64,000 nt of DNA from UBA4742 sp963734965. GTDB lineage: Bacteria; Actinomycetota; Acidimicrobiia; Acidimicrobiales; Acidimicrobilacustridaceae. The position numbers and the translations under genes were made by a program. The notes under the pieces were generated by a model. That model did not search any database. It worked only from the letters and a program-made list of their open reading frames with translations, and was not told the DNA's origin. Positions 39,827 through 51,866 of this stretch are shown here, in pieces (position 1 is the first letter of the stretch; every line of letters starts with the position of its first letter). Location of the stretch: the NCBI GenBank assembly GCA_963734965.1, contig CAVTJK010000003.1, positions 930,001 through 994,000 on the forward strand, written 5' to 3'.

Positions 39827-39834
39827 GACGACCC

Positions 39835-40674
39835 GTGAACCGCCCCTCGGTCCCCGCCGTCGACGCTGATGCACCGGCGGAGGTCGACGAGCCGCGCTGG
39901 GGGCTCGGCGACGTCGCCCTCGGGTTCTTCGGGGCCGAGCTGGCCAGCATCCTCATCGGTGCCATCGCCCTCGTGGTCAGCGGCTACTCGTTCGGCGCGC
40001 CGACCGGTGCGGGGGCGGCGGTCGGTCAGGCCGCGGGCCACCTTGCGGTGGGGCGGACACCGAGCATCGTCGAGGGCGCCCCGCTGTGGTTCACCTACCT
40101 GCTCCAACTCCCGCTGTGGCTGTTCCTCATCGGGGTGCCGGTGTGGGCGACGCGCCGCAAGGGTCGGGGGATCGTCACCGATCTCGGTCTGGCCATCCGC
40201 CTGGTCGACGTCCCGGTCGGGATCGTGGCCGGCGTGGCCGGCCAGCTCCTGCTCGTACCGCTGATCTACTGGCCGCTGTTCAAGCTCATCGGCCACCACG
40301 ACGTGTCCGCCGCCGCCCGCCAGCTCACCGACAAGGTGCAGAACCCGGCGGATGTGATCGTCATCTTCCTGTTGGTCGCCGTGGGTGCGCCCCTCGCCGA
40401 GGAGATCTTCTTCCGCGGCCTGACCCAGCGCTCGCTGCTCAAGAAGGGCGATCTGCGTCGGGTGAACCCCTGGGCCGCCATCGGGCTGACCGCGGCGTTC
40501 TTCGCCGTCTCGCACTTCGAGCTGTTGCAGTTCCCGGCGTTGTTCGCCTTCGGGATCGTGCTCGGCGTGCTGGCGTGGCGGACCCAGCGGCTCGGTGCGT
40601 CGATCGTGGCTCACCTCACGTTCAACGCCATCGCCGCCGCGACGCTGGTGTGGACCATCAGCCTCCCGACCTGA
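39835..40674 (+). CDS. CPBP family intramembrane glutamic endopeptidase
   Basis: This 279-residue protein has a short acidic head, seven to eight predicted spans and the CPBP (Abi) motifs in the C-terminal half: APLAEEIFFRGLTQR with the Glu-Glu and Arg, AVSHFELLQFPALF with a His, and SIVAHLTFNAIAA with the second His and Asn. These are the residues of the Rce1-like intramembrane protease site. In bacteria such proteins are linked to prenyl-protein processing, bacteriocin immunity or unknown tasks. The frame is intact. It is divergent from DUF3499 and precedes the large membrane protein at 40821. A substrate cannot be inferred. Confidence 0.82.
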   Translation: MNRPSVPAVDADAPAEVDEPRWGLGDVALGFFGAELASILIGAIALVVSGYSFGAPTGAGAAVGQAAGHLAVGRTPSIVEGAPLWFTYLLQLPLWLFLIGVPVWATRRKGRGIVTDLGLAIRLVDVPVGIVAGVAGQLLLVPLIYWPLFKLIGHHDVSAAARQLTDKVQNPADVIVIFLLVAVGAPLAEEIFFRGLTQRSLLKKGDLRRVNPWAAIGLTAAFFAVSHFELLQFPALFAFGIVLGVLAWRTQRLGASIVAHLTFNAIAAATLVWTISLPT

Positions 40675-40820
40675 CCGCCGCCGCCGATAGGAGGACCTGA
40701 GGCCGGCGCGACGGCGGCTCCAGTCCTCGGTCGGCACCGCTCGGGATCCGCGGAAAATCGTGGGAAACTGCTCGGCGGTGACGTCATGGGGACCGACAAG
40801 GGTGCCACGATGAACAGACC

Positions 40821-43743
40821 ATGTCCGAGACGCTGATCGACGACCGGGCCGGACCCGGTCCCGACGACGCCGAACCCGACGCCGATGCGCCCGGCCAGGA
40901 TGGGTCGCTCGATGCGGGCGCCGACCGACCCGAACGGCGCCTGGGCCGCATCGCGTCCTCGTGGGATCGGTTCCTCAGCATGCCGGTCGAGGGGTGGATC
41001 ACGCTCGCGGTGGTCACGGCGTGCGTGGCGTTCATCTTCTACCAGCTCGGTCCGTCCAACATCCTGACCAACAACACGCCGGCCGGGGGCGACATGGGCG
41101 CCCACGTGTGGGGGCCGGCGTTCCTGCGCGACCACCTGCTCCCGCAGGGGCGGCTGAGCGGCTGGACGCCCGACTGGTACGACGGCTTCCCCGCGTACAC
41201 CTTCTACATGATCCTGCCCTCGCTGGCGATCGCTCTGCTCAGCTACGTCATCCCGTACGGCATCGCCTTCAAGCTGATCGCCATCAGCGGGGTGCTGACG
41301 CTCCCCATCGCGGCGTGGGCCTTCGGGCGCCTGACGCGACTGCCGTTCCCGACGCCGGCTCTCCTCGCCGTCGGCGCCACGGCCTACCTCTTCGACCGCT
41401 CGTTCTCGATCTATGGCGGCAACATCGCGTCGACGCTCGCGGGCGAGTTCGCGTTCTCGATCTCGCTCAGCTTCGCCCTGTTGTTCCTCGGTGTCCTGGC
41501 GCGCGGGCTCGAGACCGGTCGCTACCGCGCCTGGGCCGCCGTGCTGTTCGCGGCCACCGCGCTGTGCCACCTCATACCTGTCTTCTTCGCCGTCGCCGGC
41601 GCCCTGGTGCTGTTCGCGTTGCAGATCGACTGGGGCCGCGTGCGCTGGAGGGTCTGGACGCTGTTGGGCACGGTGTCGCTGGCCTTCGGGGCCGTGGTGG
41701 CCATGGGCTCGATCACCGGCGGACCGTTCACACCGATGGTGCCGCTCCAGTCGAGTTGGCCGGCGGCGATGGTCGACCGCGTGTTCTCGCTCCCGACGCT
41801 GGCCATCTCGTTCGTGTTCTTCTGCGCCCTGATCGTCATCGCGTCCGTGGTGCTGGCCCTCGGACAGCGGCCCAGGATGGGTCCGCAGTTCAAGTACCTC
41901 GCCACCGTCCTGCCGGTCGGCGGGCTCATCACCGTGTTCTGGACCGGCCCCTTCTACCTGCGCCACGGCTACATGACCGACATGGGCTGGGAGAAGATCA
42001 CCAACTACTCCGACTCGCTCTTCGCTCGGACGAGCCTGGACGCCCAGCTCAGCGACCGCCCCGGCATCCAGTACCTGCTGGTCCTGGGGGCGGTCGGCGC
42101 GCTCATGGCCTTCGCCTACCGGCGCCGCGGCTCGATCTTCTGGGTGGCCATGGCCGCCGTGGCGGCGATCGCGTTCCTCTATGTCCCCCAGAGCCGGCTG
42201 TGGAACGCCCGCCTGTTGCCCTTCTACTACCTGGCCGTGTACCTGGTCGGGGCCGTCGGGGGTGGCCGAGCTGGGCCGCACCCTGGGGCGGATCATCGCC
42301 GCCGACCCGAGACGACCTCCACGAGCGGCGTTGTGGATCACGGCCGGAGCCGGCCTCGGGGTGTGGTTGATCGTGCTCGGCATGCCGTTGCACTCGATGC
42401 CGTTCGGCCGACTCGAGGCGAACGGCACCTACGAGTGGGGACCGCTCAAGACCAAGGACTCGAGCTTCGTCACGAGCTGGGCCAACTGGAACTTCACCGG
42501 CTACGAGGGCAAGTCGAGCTATCCCGAGTACTACGCCATCACCCAGACGATGGCCAAGGTCGGCCGCGATCAAGGATGTGGCCGGGCCATGTGGGAGTAC
42601 TCGTCGAACCTCAACAACTACGGCACGCCCATGGCGCTGATGCTGTTGCCGTTCTGGACCAACGGATGCATCGGATCGATGGAAGGGCTGTACTTCGAGG
42701 CTTCGGCCACGACGCCGTACCACTTCCTCAACCAGAGCGAGCTGTCGACCTCGCCGTCGGAGGCCGAACGCGATCTTCCGTATCGGACCACGGCCCTCAG
42801 CCAGCAGGACTTCGACCTCGGTGTGCAGCACCTCCAGATGCTCGGCGTGCGGTACTACATGGCCTCGACGAGCCAGACCATCCAGTACGCGACGACGAAC
42901 TCGTCGCTCAAGCGGATCGCAGCCAGCGGACCGTGGGTCGTGTACGAGGTCGCCGACTCGGCGATGGTCGTGCCCCTGAAGAACCAGCCCGTCGTCGTGG
43001 AAGGGGCCTCACAGGCCGGCAAGACCTGGCTCGACGACACGGTGAACTGGTACGTCGATCCGTCCCAGTGGAAGGTGCTGCTGGCCGCGTCGGGTCCGCC
43101 CAACTGGCTGCGCATCAAGTCCGGCACGGTCCCCGGTCAGCGACCCATCGCGGGCACCACCAAGGTCTCGAACATCAAGAGCGGCACCGACACCATCTCC
43201 TTCGACGTGAGCAAGGTCGGTGTGCCCGTCGAGGTCAAGGCCTCGTACTTCCCGAACTGGAAGGTGTCAGGGGCCGATGGGCCCTACCGCGTGAGCCCCA
43301 ACCTCATGGTGGTGATCCCCCACAGCACCCACGTCGAGCTGTCCTATGGCTACACCGGGGTCGACTACGCGTCGTATCTGCTCACGGTGCTCGGGTTGAT
43401 CGGCCTGATCTGGCTCTGGCGAGCCAAGCCGATCCAGATGCCACCCGTCCCGGCCATCTGGCGCAGCGACGCTGACGAGATCGATGACCCACCGGTCGAC
43501 GATCCACGTGATCCGGCGTGGTGGGTCGACCCCGTCGATCCCCTCGGACCGCTCGGTCCGGCGCCGCCATCGGGCGCGCCGCCGCCCGTTCCCACCTTCG
43601 CCCCGCCAGCGGGTGCCGCGCCTGTGACCACGCCGTCGGGCCTCGCCCCGGCCATGGACCACGAGCGGCCACCGGCCACCGAGGTCGATCCCGGAGCCAT
43701 CATCGCCGGCCTGCTCCCGCCCTCGTCGGAACCCGAGGCATGA
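40821..43743 (+). CDS. Giant membrane protein, 6-pyruvoyl-tetrahydropterin synthase-related type (GT-C-like)
   Basis: The repaired protein is about 973 residues. After an acidic head and the first span, a loop has TPAGGDMGAHVWGPAFLRDH, then WTPDWYDGFPAYTFYMILPS, typical of the PTPS-related membrane family, a GT-C-like fold often found with glycan genes despite the misleading name. Ten or so spans follow, then a long exported domain (YEWGPLKTKDSSFVTSWANW ... VPVEVKASYFPNWKVSGADG), a last span (LLTVLGLIGLIWLW) and a Pro-rich cytoplasmic tail with APPPVPTFAPPAGAAPVTTP. One single-base indel in a G-run near 42262 splits the frame. It overlaps the next GT2 by ATGA. Probably it transfers a polyprenyl-linked sugar outside the membrane; this is inference. 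Confidence 0.72.
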
Positions 43744-44648
43744 GCCGAGGTCGGACCTTGGTGCGGGCCACGGGGATGGCCGTGCTCGGTGGGCTCGTGT
43801 TCGGCCAGTTGCGCCGGCGCGAGGCCGCCCACCTGCGTGTCCGCTTCGATCTCACCCATCGGGTGGATCGTCCGCCGGCACCGGGGGACCGTCGACTGAC
43901 GGTCGTCGTCCCCGCCTATCAGGAGGGCGATCGCATCGCCGAGACCGTGCACCGGCTGCGCACCGACCTGGTCGACGTGGACACCAGCGGAGGACTCGAG
44001 ATCATCGTCGTCGACGACGGGTCCACCGATGCCACCGCCCAGCAGGCCGAAGCCGCCGGTGCCGACCAGGTGATCCGGCATCGGGTCAATCGGGGCAAGG
44101 GCGCGGCGGTGCGATCGGGCATGCTCGCCGGGCTCGGTCGAACGCTGGCGTTCACCGATGCCGATCTTTCGTACTCACCCGACCACCTGGTCGAGCTGCT
44201 GAACCAGGTGGAATCCGGCTGGGACGTCGTCGTCGGGAGTCGTCGCCACGACGACACCACGACGCTCGTTCGAGCCCGTCGCATCCGCGAGATCGGCGGG
44301 CGGGCGATCAACCTGCTGACCCACGTCGTCCTGCTCGGTCGCTACCGCGACACGCAATGCGGGCTCAAGGCGTTCCGGTCCGATCTGGGTCGCCTGGTGT
44401 TCACCCACTCCTACATCGATGGGTTCGCCTTCGACGTCGAGATCTTCCACCTGGTCGAGGCCTACCGGCTGTCGCTGGCCGAGGTGCCCGTGCGCGTGCA
44501 GAACTCGAGCCGCTCCACCGTCAGCGTGGCCCGCGATGCCGCCCGGACCGTGCGCGACGTGTTCGCCGTCCGCCGGTGGACGGCCCGTGGTCGCTACGAC
44601 CTCGATGCCAGCGAGGTCGCCCTCGTCGCCCGGTCGGCTCTGACCTGA
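43740..44648 (+). CDS. GT2 glycosyltransferase, dolichyl/polyprenyl-phosphate glycosyltransferase (ALG5-like)
   Basis: This 302-residue GT2 reads RRLTVVVPAYQEGDRIAETV, LEIIVVDDGSTDATAQQA (metal-binding DD), HRVNRGKGAAVRSGML, LAFTDADLSYSPDHLVELL, DVVVGSRRH and the lipid-phosphate motif RDTQCGLKAF, then FDVEIFHLVEAYRLSLAEVP VRVQNSSRSTVSV. The TQCGLKAF segment marks polyprenyl-phosphate glucosyl/mannosyl-transferases of the ALG5 type. It has a weak N-terminal span. Its start overlaps the stop of the giant membrane protein, so the pair very likely act in sequence: this enzyme makes the lipid-linked sugar and the GT-C protein uses it outside the membrane. Confidence 0.85.
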   Translation: MSRGRTLVRATGMAVLGGLVFGQLRRREAAHLRVRFDLTHRVDRPPAPGDRRLTVVVPAYQEGDRIAETVHRLRTDLVDVDTSGGLEIIVVDDGSTDATAQQAEAAGADQVIRHRVNRGKGAAVRSGMLAGLGRTLAFTDADLSYSPDHLVELLNQVESGWDVVVGSRRHDDTTTLVRARRIREIGGRAINLLTHVVLLGRYRDTQCGLKAFRSDLGRLVFTHSYIDGFAFDVEIFHLVEAYRLSLAEVPVRVQNSSRSTVSVARDAARTVRDVFAVRRWTARGRYDLDASEVALVARSALT

Positions 44649-44758
44649 CGCCGCCGACCGTCGGTCTCGCCGTGACGGGTCCCGCCCCGGCGGTGTCGAT
44701 GGCGAGCCGGCCCACGTTCGCGGCGTCGATCGACTGCAGGCCCCGGAGGCGCCACCAC

Positions 44759-44764
44759 TAGGGT
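44759..44764 (+). promoter_or_regulatory. -10 box (TAGGGT) of the phosphomannomutase gene, leaderless
   Basis: TAGGGT is eight bases before the GTG at 44773, in the 124-base gap after the GT2 gene. The rest of that gap shows no feature. Confidence 0.5.
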
Positions 44765-44772
44765 GGCGCCTC

Positions 44773-46150
44773 GTGACCACGAGCGACGCGGCCAACCTGG
44801 ACGCCATCTTCAAGGCCTACGACGTCCGTGGGACCGTTCCCGACCAGCTCGACGCCGCCCTGGTCGAGCGCATCGGAGCCGCCTTCGCCGCCTTCGTGAA
44901 GACTGACGCCGAGACGGCCGGGCGCGTCGTGCTGGCCCGGGACATGCGTCCGTCGGGCGTCGAGCTGTCCGCCGCCTTCGCCCGGGGGGTCACCAGCCAG
45001 GGCCTCGATGTCGTCGACCTCGGCCTGGCCTCGACCGACCTGCTGTTCTTCGCCGCCGGCCACTTCGCCGCCCCTGGTGCCACGCTGACGGCGTCGCACA
45101 ACCCGGCGCAGTACAACGGGATCAAGATGTGCCTGGCCGGCGCCCGACCGATCGGCGAGGACAGCGGACTCGACGTGATCCGCGATGCCACCCAGCGCGG
45201 GGTCGAGCCGGTCGACCACGTGGGAACCGTCAGCCACGAGGATGCCCTCGGCGACTTCGTGGCCCACGTCCACGGCTTCGTCGACATCGACGCACCTGAA
45301 GCCGCTGCGCATCGTGGCCGACACGGCCAACGGCATGGGCGGACTCGTCGCTCCCGCCGTGTTCGCCGGCCTGCCCTTCGAGTTCGAGCTGCTGTACGGC
45401 GAGCTCGACGGCACCTTCCCGAACCATCCGGCCGACCCGATCCAACCCGAGAACCTCCGTCGACCTCCAGGCCCGCGTGCTCGACACCGGAGCCGACGTC
45501 GGCCTGGCCTTCGACGGCGATGCCGATCGGGTCTTCCTGGTCGACGACGAAGGCGAGCTGCTGTCGGGCTCGTTGACCACCGCCATCGTGGCCGCCGAGA
45601 TGCTTCGCCAGCGACCCGGGGTCGACCATCCTGCACAACCTCATCTGCTCGAAGGCCGTGCCCGAGGTCATCCGCGAGACCGGGGGCACGCCGGTGCGCA
45701 CCCGCGTCGGGCACTCGCTCATCAAGGCGGTGATGGCCGAGACCGGCGCCGCCTTCGGCGGAGAGCATTCCGGCCACTACTACTTCCGCGACAACTACCG
45801 GGCCGACTCGGGGATCATCGCCGCCATGGTCGTGCTCGATGCCCTCAGCCGAGCCGACGTGCCGCTGAGCGAGCTGCGCCGGCCCTTCGAGCGCTACGCC
45901 GACTCCGGCGAGATCAACACCCGGGTCGGCGACACGACCCGGTCATCGAAGCCGTCGCCCGCCACTACGGCGATGCCGACCAGGATCGCCTCGACGGGCT
46001 CACCGTCGACCTGGGCGACTGGTGGTTCAACCTGCGACCGTCCAACACCGAACCCTGCTGCGCCTGAACCTCGAGGCACCGACGGCCGAGGCGTGCGACG
46101 ATCACGTCGACGAGGTCCGCCGCCTCATCGCTCAGGCCGACTCGGCGTGA
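44773..46150 (+). CDS. manB: Phosphomannomutase/phosphoglucomutase
   Basis: ManB interconverts mannose-6-P and mannose-1-P. The protein of near 458 residues reads LDAIFKAYDVRGTVPDQLDA, GRVVLARDMRPSGVELS, the phosphoserine loop TLTASHNPAQYNGIKMC, RIVADTANGMGG, the metal loop VGLAFDGDADRVFLVDDEGE, the sugar loop FGGEHSGHYYFRD and the C-terminal phosphate-binding loop LRPSNTEPLLRLNLEAP. Five or more indels (near 45292, 45460, 45625, 45942, 46052) are doubled or missing bases, mostly third positions. It starts the unit manB, Trm112, isomerase, a well-known actinobacterial neighbourhood, and supplies manC. Confidence 0.9.
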
Positions 46151-46175
46151 CGACATCCACGACTAGGAGCTCCTG

Positions 46176-46431
46176 ATGGCCCTCGATCCCCAACTGCTCG
46201 AGATCCTCGCCTGCCCGGACGACAAGGGCCCGCTGCTCTACTTCGCGGACGAGGACTCGCTCTACAACCCGCGGCTGCACGCGTCGCTACGCGATCCGCG
46301 ACGACATCCCGATCATGCTGATCGACGAGGCCGAGACGGTCGACGACGCCGAGCACGAGCGGCTCGTGGCCAAGGCCGAGGCCGACGGGATCCAACCGAC
46401 CCTCTCGGCATCGTCGTCTGAGACTTCGTGA
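46176..46431 (+). CDS. Trm112 family protein
   Basis: This is a small protein (about 84 residues) with the Trm112 start LDPQLLEILACPDDKGPLLY FADEDSLYNPRL and, after a doubled wobble base near 46288 (Ser, tc+g/c), YAIRDDIPIMLIDEAETVD. In eukaryotes Trm112 activates several methyltransferases; bacterial forms are small and mostly uncharacterised. The zinc site is partial (one Cys seen, as is common in bacteria). An AGGAG ribosome binding site is six bases before the ATG, unlike the leaderless genes here. Using the repaired frame the stop at 46429-46431 overlaps the next GTG; in the unrepaired frame it would end at 46421. Confidence 0.78.
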
Positions 46432-47462
46432 CCGCCGTGCGACTCGCTCGCCATGTTCGAGGCGGCCGCCGGCCTGCCGGAACAGGTCGAGGACGCGGCG
46501 CTGACGGCGCTCACCGTCGGCGGGCTGCCCGACCACGACGACATCGAGAACGTGGTGATGCTCGGCATGGGCGGCAGCGGCATCGCCGGGGACGTGCTCG
46601 CCGGTGGTCGCGGGACCGTTCATGCCGGTGCCCGTGGTGGTGCACAAGGGCTACGGCCTGCCCAACTTCGTCGGCGAGCACACCCTCGTGTTCGCCGTCT
46701 CGTTCTCGGGTGACACCGAGGAGACCATCGAGAGCGCCGTCGGACGCGGCGGCGTCGGGCGGCCGCATGGTCGTCGTCACGCGGGGCGGTGAACTGGGTC
46801 GCCTGGCCGCGTCCTGGTCCGCCCCGATCGTGCCCATCCCCGATGGCATCCCGATGCCGCGGGCCGGACTGGGCGCCGTGGCCATCCCGCCGCTGGTCAT
46901 CCTCGAGTCCATCGGCCTGTTCCCGGGCGCCTCGGCGTGGATCGCGGCGGCGGTGGCCCAGCTCCGGCGCCGACGCGACCAGCTCGTGTCCGACGCCAAC
47001 CCGGCCGAGGCGCTGGCCCGGCGCATCGGGCGCCAGACGCCCATCATCTACGGCGGAGGCGGGGTGGGGGCGGTCGCCGCCCAGCGGTGGAAGACCCAGT
47101 TCAACGAGAACGCCAAGACCGCCGCCTTCTCGAACCAGCTCCCCGAGCTCTGCCACAACGAGATCTGCGGATGGGGCCAGAACGGCGACGTGACCCGGCA
47201 GGTGTTCCGGCTCGTCAACCTCCGCCACGAGTTCGAGCATCCCCAGATCGCCCGGCGCTTCGGGCTGGTCAACGAGGTGCTCGACGAGGTCGTCGGCGGC
47301 ATCGACGAGGTGGTGGCCGAGGGCGAGGGGGCCCTGGCCCAGCTGCTCGACCTGATCCTGTTCGGGGATTTCGTGACGTTGCACCGAGCGGTCCAGGAGG
47401 GGATCGATCCCGGTCCCGTACCGGTCCTCGAGGACATGAAGCACCGCTTGACGACCGGCTGA
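46428..47462 (+). CDS. SIS-domain bifunctional phosphoglucose/phosphomannose isomerase
   Basis: This enzyme isomerises fructose-6-P with glucose-6-P or mannose-6-P. The repaired N-terminus is DSLAMFEAAAGLPEQVEDAA, then the SIS domain ENVVMLGMGGSGIAGDVLA, VVVHKGYGLPNFVGEHTLVF AVSFSGDTEETIES, a second SIS domain with QTPIIYGGGGVGAVAAQRWK and TQFNENAKTAAFSNQLPELC HNEICGW carrying the catalytic Glu/His. Three doubled wobble bases (46440, 46607, 46740) cancel, so the frame looks open throughout although about 100 residues are misread. The product is near 343 residues. It completes the mannose supply with manB and manC. Confidence 0.87.
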   Translation: MTAVRLARHVRGGRRPAGTGRGRGADGAHRRRAARPRRHRERGDARHGRQRHRRGRARRWSRDRSCRCPWWCTRATACPTSSASTPSCSPSRSRVTPRRPSRAPSDAAASGGRMVVVTRGGELGRLAASWSAPIVPIPDGIPMPRAGLGAVAIPPLVILESIGLFPGASAWIAAAVAQLRRRRDQLVSDANPAEALARRIGRQTPIIYGGGGVGAVAAQRWKTQFNENAKTAAFSNQLPELCHNEICGWGQNGDVTRQVFRLVNLRHEFEHPQIARRFGLVNEVLDEVVGGIDEVVAEGEGALAQLLDLILFGDFVTLHRAVQEGIDPGPVPVLEDMKHRLTTG

Positions 47463-47547
47463 CATCGGTCGATCCCGACCCAACCAGGCCGGGCGGCCGG
47501 ACGGGTCGCGAACAGCTGCGCCGTCAGTGCATCGCCATCGGTCCAAC

Positions 47548-47553
47548 TAGAGT
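47548..47553 (+). promoter_or_regulatory. -10 box (TAGAGT) upstream of the ahcY leader
   Basis: TAGAGT matches the TAGNNT boxes in this window but lies 92 bases before the ahcY ATG, so the transcript should start near 47560 and carry a leader of about 85 bases. The 85 bases between the isomerase stop and this box show nothing notable. Confidence 0.45.
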
Positions 47554-47584
47554 GTCGGGTGCCGGGCTGATGTGAGTGGTGTCA

Positions 47585-47645
47585 GTGGACCCCAGCCCCG
47601 AACCGAAGCATTCCGCTTGCTACTTCGACGCGCTGGAGAGTCCAC
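47585..47645 (+). promoter_or_regulatory. Structured ahcY leader that can hide the ribosome binding site
   Basis: GTGGAC (47585-47590) pairs with GTCCAC (47640-47645, touching the ATG); CCAGC (47592-47596) pairs with GCTGG (47632-47636); inside, CGAAG (47604-47608) can pair with CTTCG (47623-47627). The only ribosome-binding-like sequence, GGAG at 47635-47638, lies in this 3' strand. The fold would block translation initiation. It does not show the conserved core of the known SAH or SAM riboswitches that I can recognise. A metabolite- or protein-controlled switch is inference. Confidence 0.4.
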
Positions 47646-49106
<1,461 letters not shown>

Positions 49107-49134
49107 CCGACCATCCTCTGGGGGGAGTCACCTG

Positions 49135-49984
49135 ATGGACGCATTCGAAGGCAAGGTCGCGGTCGTGACCGGGGGGGCCAGCGGGATCGGCCAGGCCCTG
49201 GCCCGGCGGTGCGCCGCGGAGGGCATGAAGGTGGTGCTGGCCGACATCGAGGCCGAGCCCCTCGACGCCATGGTGGCCGAGCTGCGCGCCGGCGGCACCG
49301 AGGTCGCGTCGCCGCGTGACCGATGTGTCCAACGGCGACGACGTCGACGCGCTGGGCCGGGTCGCCGTCGATGCCTTCGGCTCCGTGCACCTCGTGTTCA
49401 ACAACGCCGGCGTCGGCGGCGGTGGGCTGATCCAGTCGCTCACCACCGCCGACTGGGAGTGGGTGCTCGGGGTCAACCTCTGGGGTGTCATCCATGGCAT
49501 GCGCGTCTTCCTGCCGATGCTCATGGCCCAGGGCGAAGGCCACATCGTGAACACGGCCTCGATGGCCGGGCTGGTGGCCGGGCCCTTCATGGGTCCCTAC
49601 AACGCCAGCAAGTTCGCGGTGGTGGCCATCAGCGAGACGGCCTACCAGGAGCTGCAGATGCAGGGCTCCGGCGTGGGGATCTCGGTGCTGTGCCCGGCGT
49701 GGGTCCGCACTCGCATCGCCGAGGCCGCTCGCAACCGCCCCGAGTCCTTGCAGAACGAAGCGGACGGTGACGTGGACCCTGAGGCGACGTCGGCCATGCA
49801 GGGCATGATCAGCGGACTCATCGCGGGAGGTCTCCCGCCGGACGAGGTCGCCGGCAAGGTCTTCGAGGCCGTGCGCGACAAGCGGCTGTGGATCCTCACC
49901 CACCCCGTCACCGCCGACGCCGTCCGCACGCGCATGGAATCGATCATCACCGGCGAGGTCCTGCCCGTCACCATCCCGCAGTGA
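49135..49984 (+). CDS. SDR family NAD(P)-dependent oxidoreductase
   Basis: This 282-residue classical short-chain dehydrogenase reads KVAVVTGGASGIGQALARRC (TGxxxGIG cofactor loop), VHLVFNNAGVGGGGLIQS, VNTASMAGLVAGPFMGPYNA SKFAVV with catalytic Ser and Tyr-x3-Lys, and SVLCPAWVRTRI. The end (LWILTHPVTADAVRTRMESI) is typical of a large actinobacterial SDR subgroup of unknown substrate. One doubled third base (Ser, tc+g/c) near 49313 splits the frame. GGGGGAG upstream of the ATG at 49135 serves as ribosome binding site. It sits 28 bases after ahcY and 39 before mtnA, so it may share their transcript. Confidence 0.85.
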
Positions 49985-50023
49985 GCCCCGGGGCGCGCCG
50001 GCCTCGGCGGATCCGATCCCGCA

Positions 50024-51028
<1,005 letters not shown>

Positions 51029-51145
51029 GGCCGCGATGCGGCGGAGCCGCTCGAACGGTGAGAGTCGGATGGCGAAGCGCCCGCAGGGAGGCTTGCCGAC
51101 CGGAGGGCCAAGAGAGTTGTCACAGGCCATCGGTACGTTGGTGGC

Positions 51146-51786
51146 GTGTTCCTCGAACGAAGGTGTGCCGCGTGCGGCGCGGTGGGTGCGCTCATGTGCG
51201 ACGACTGCGTGGCGCGCCTCGAGGTGCCCTCGCCCGAGGCCTGTCCGCCGGGCCTCGACGCCTGCCGGTCGGTGATGGCCTATGACGGTCGGGGACGCGA
51301 TCTCGTGGTCGGCCTCAAGTACCGCAACGGCCGGGGCCTGGCCCGGCTGTTGGGCGCGGGCATGGCCGAGCTGGTCGACCGGTGCGAAGTCGATCTCGTG
51401 ACGTGGGCCCCGACCTCGGCCGAGCGTCGCCACGCCCGGGGCTACGACCAGTCCCGCCTCCTGGCGCGGGCCGTCGCCCGCCGCCTCGGGCGGCCCCATG
51501 GCCGCACCTTGCGTCGCCAGCCGGGTCCACCCCAGACCGGCCGCACCCTGGCCGAGCGCCAGGACGGACCGCGCTTCGTGGCGGTGAGACCACTCAACGC
51601 CCGTTTGCTGGTCGTGGACGACGTGGTGACGACCGGCGCGACGCTGAGCGCGGCGGCGATCGCGTTGCGGGGGGCCGGCGCCCGAACGGTCACCGGGTTG
51701 ACGGCGGCGCGGACGCCACGCTCGACCCCGCCCGGATCGACCGGCTCGACGTGACGGCGATGGTGACCGCGACCAGCGGCCCCTGA
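51146..51786 (+). CDS. comF: ComF family phosphoribosyltransferase-like protein
   Basis: ComF proteins help natural DNA uptake in competent bacteria; in others the role is unclear. It begins FLERRCAACGAVGALMCDDC with a zinc-finger-like Cys set, then MAYDGRGRDLVVGLKYRNGR, TWAPTSAERRHARGYDQSRL LARAVARRLG and the PRPP loop LLVVDDVVTTGATLSAAAIA LRGAGA. A missing third base near 51714 (Arg) breaks the frame; repaired, it ends RIDRLDVTAMVTATSGP at 51786. A TACGTT box lies six bases before the GTG at 51146. The 117 bases upstream contain GCGGCGGAGCCGC and otherwise no feature. Confidence 0.82.
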
Positions 51787-51866
51787 TTCACGGCCCCTCG
51801 TCGCTCAAGCCCATCGACCGTCTGGTCGAGAGTGAACCAGGAGCGAGATGCGCTCCTGTACTCGAC

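Noticed and set aside
47548..47645. Canonical SAH or SAM riboswitch in front of ahcY
   Set aside because: The conserved core sequences I know for these classes are not present; only a generic fold is, so it is listed as an unnamed candidate leader.
51029..51145. Possible small gene or N-terminal extension upstream of comF
   Set aside because: Short frames exist on both strands, but none has a recognisable motif or a credible start, and the TACGTT box supports the GTG at 51146.
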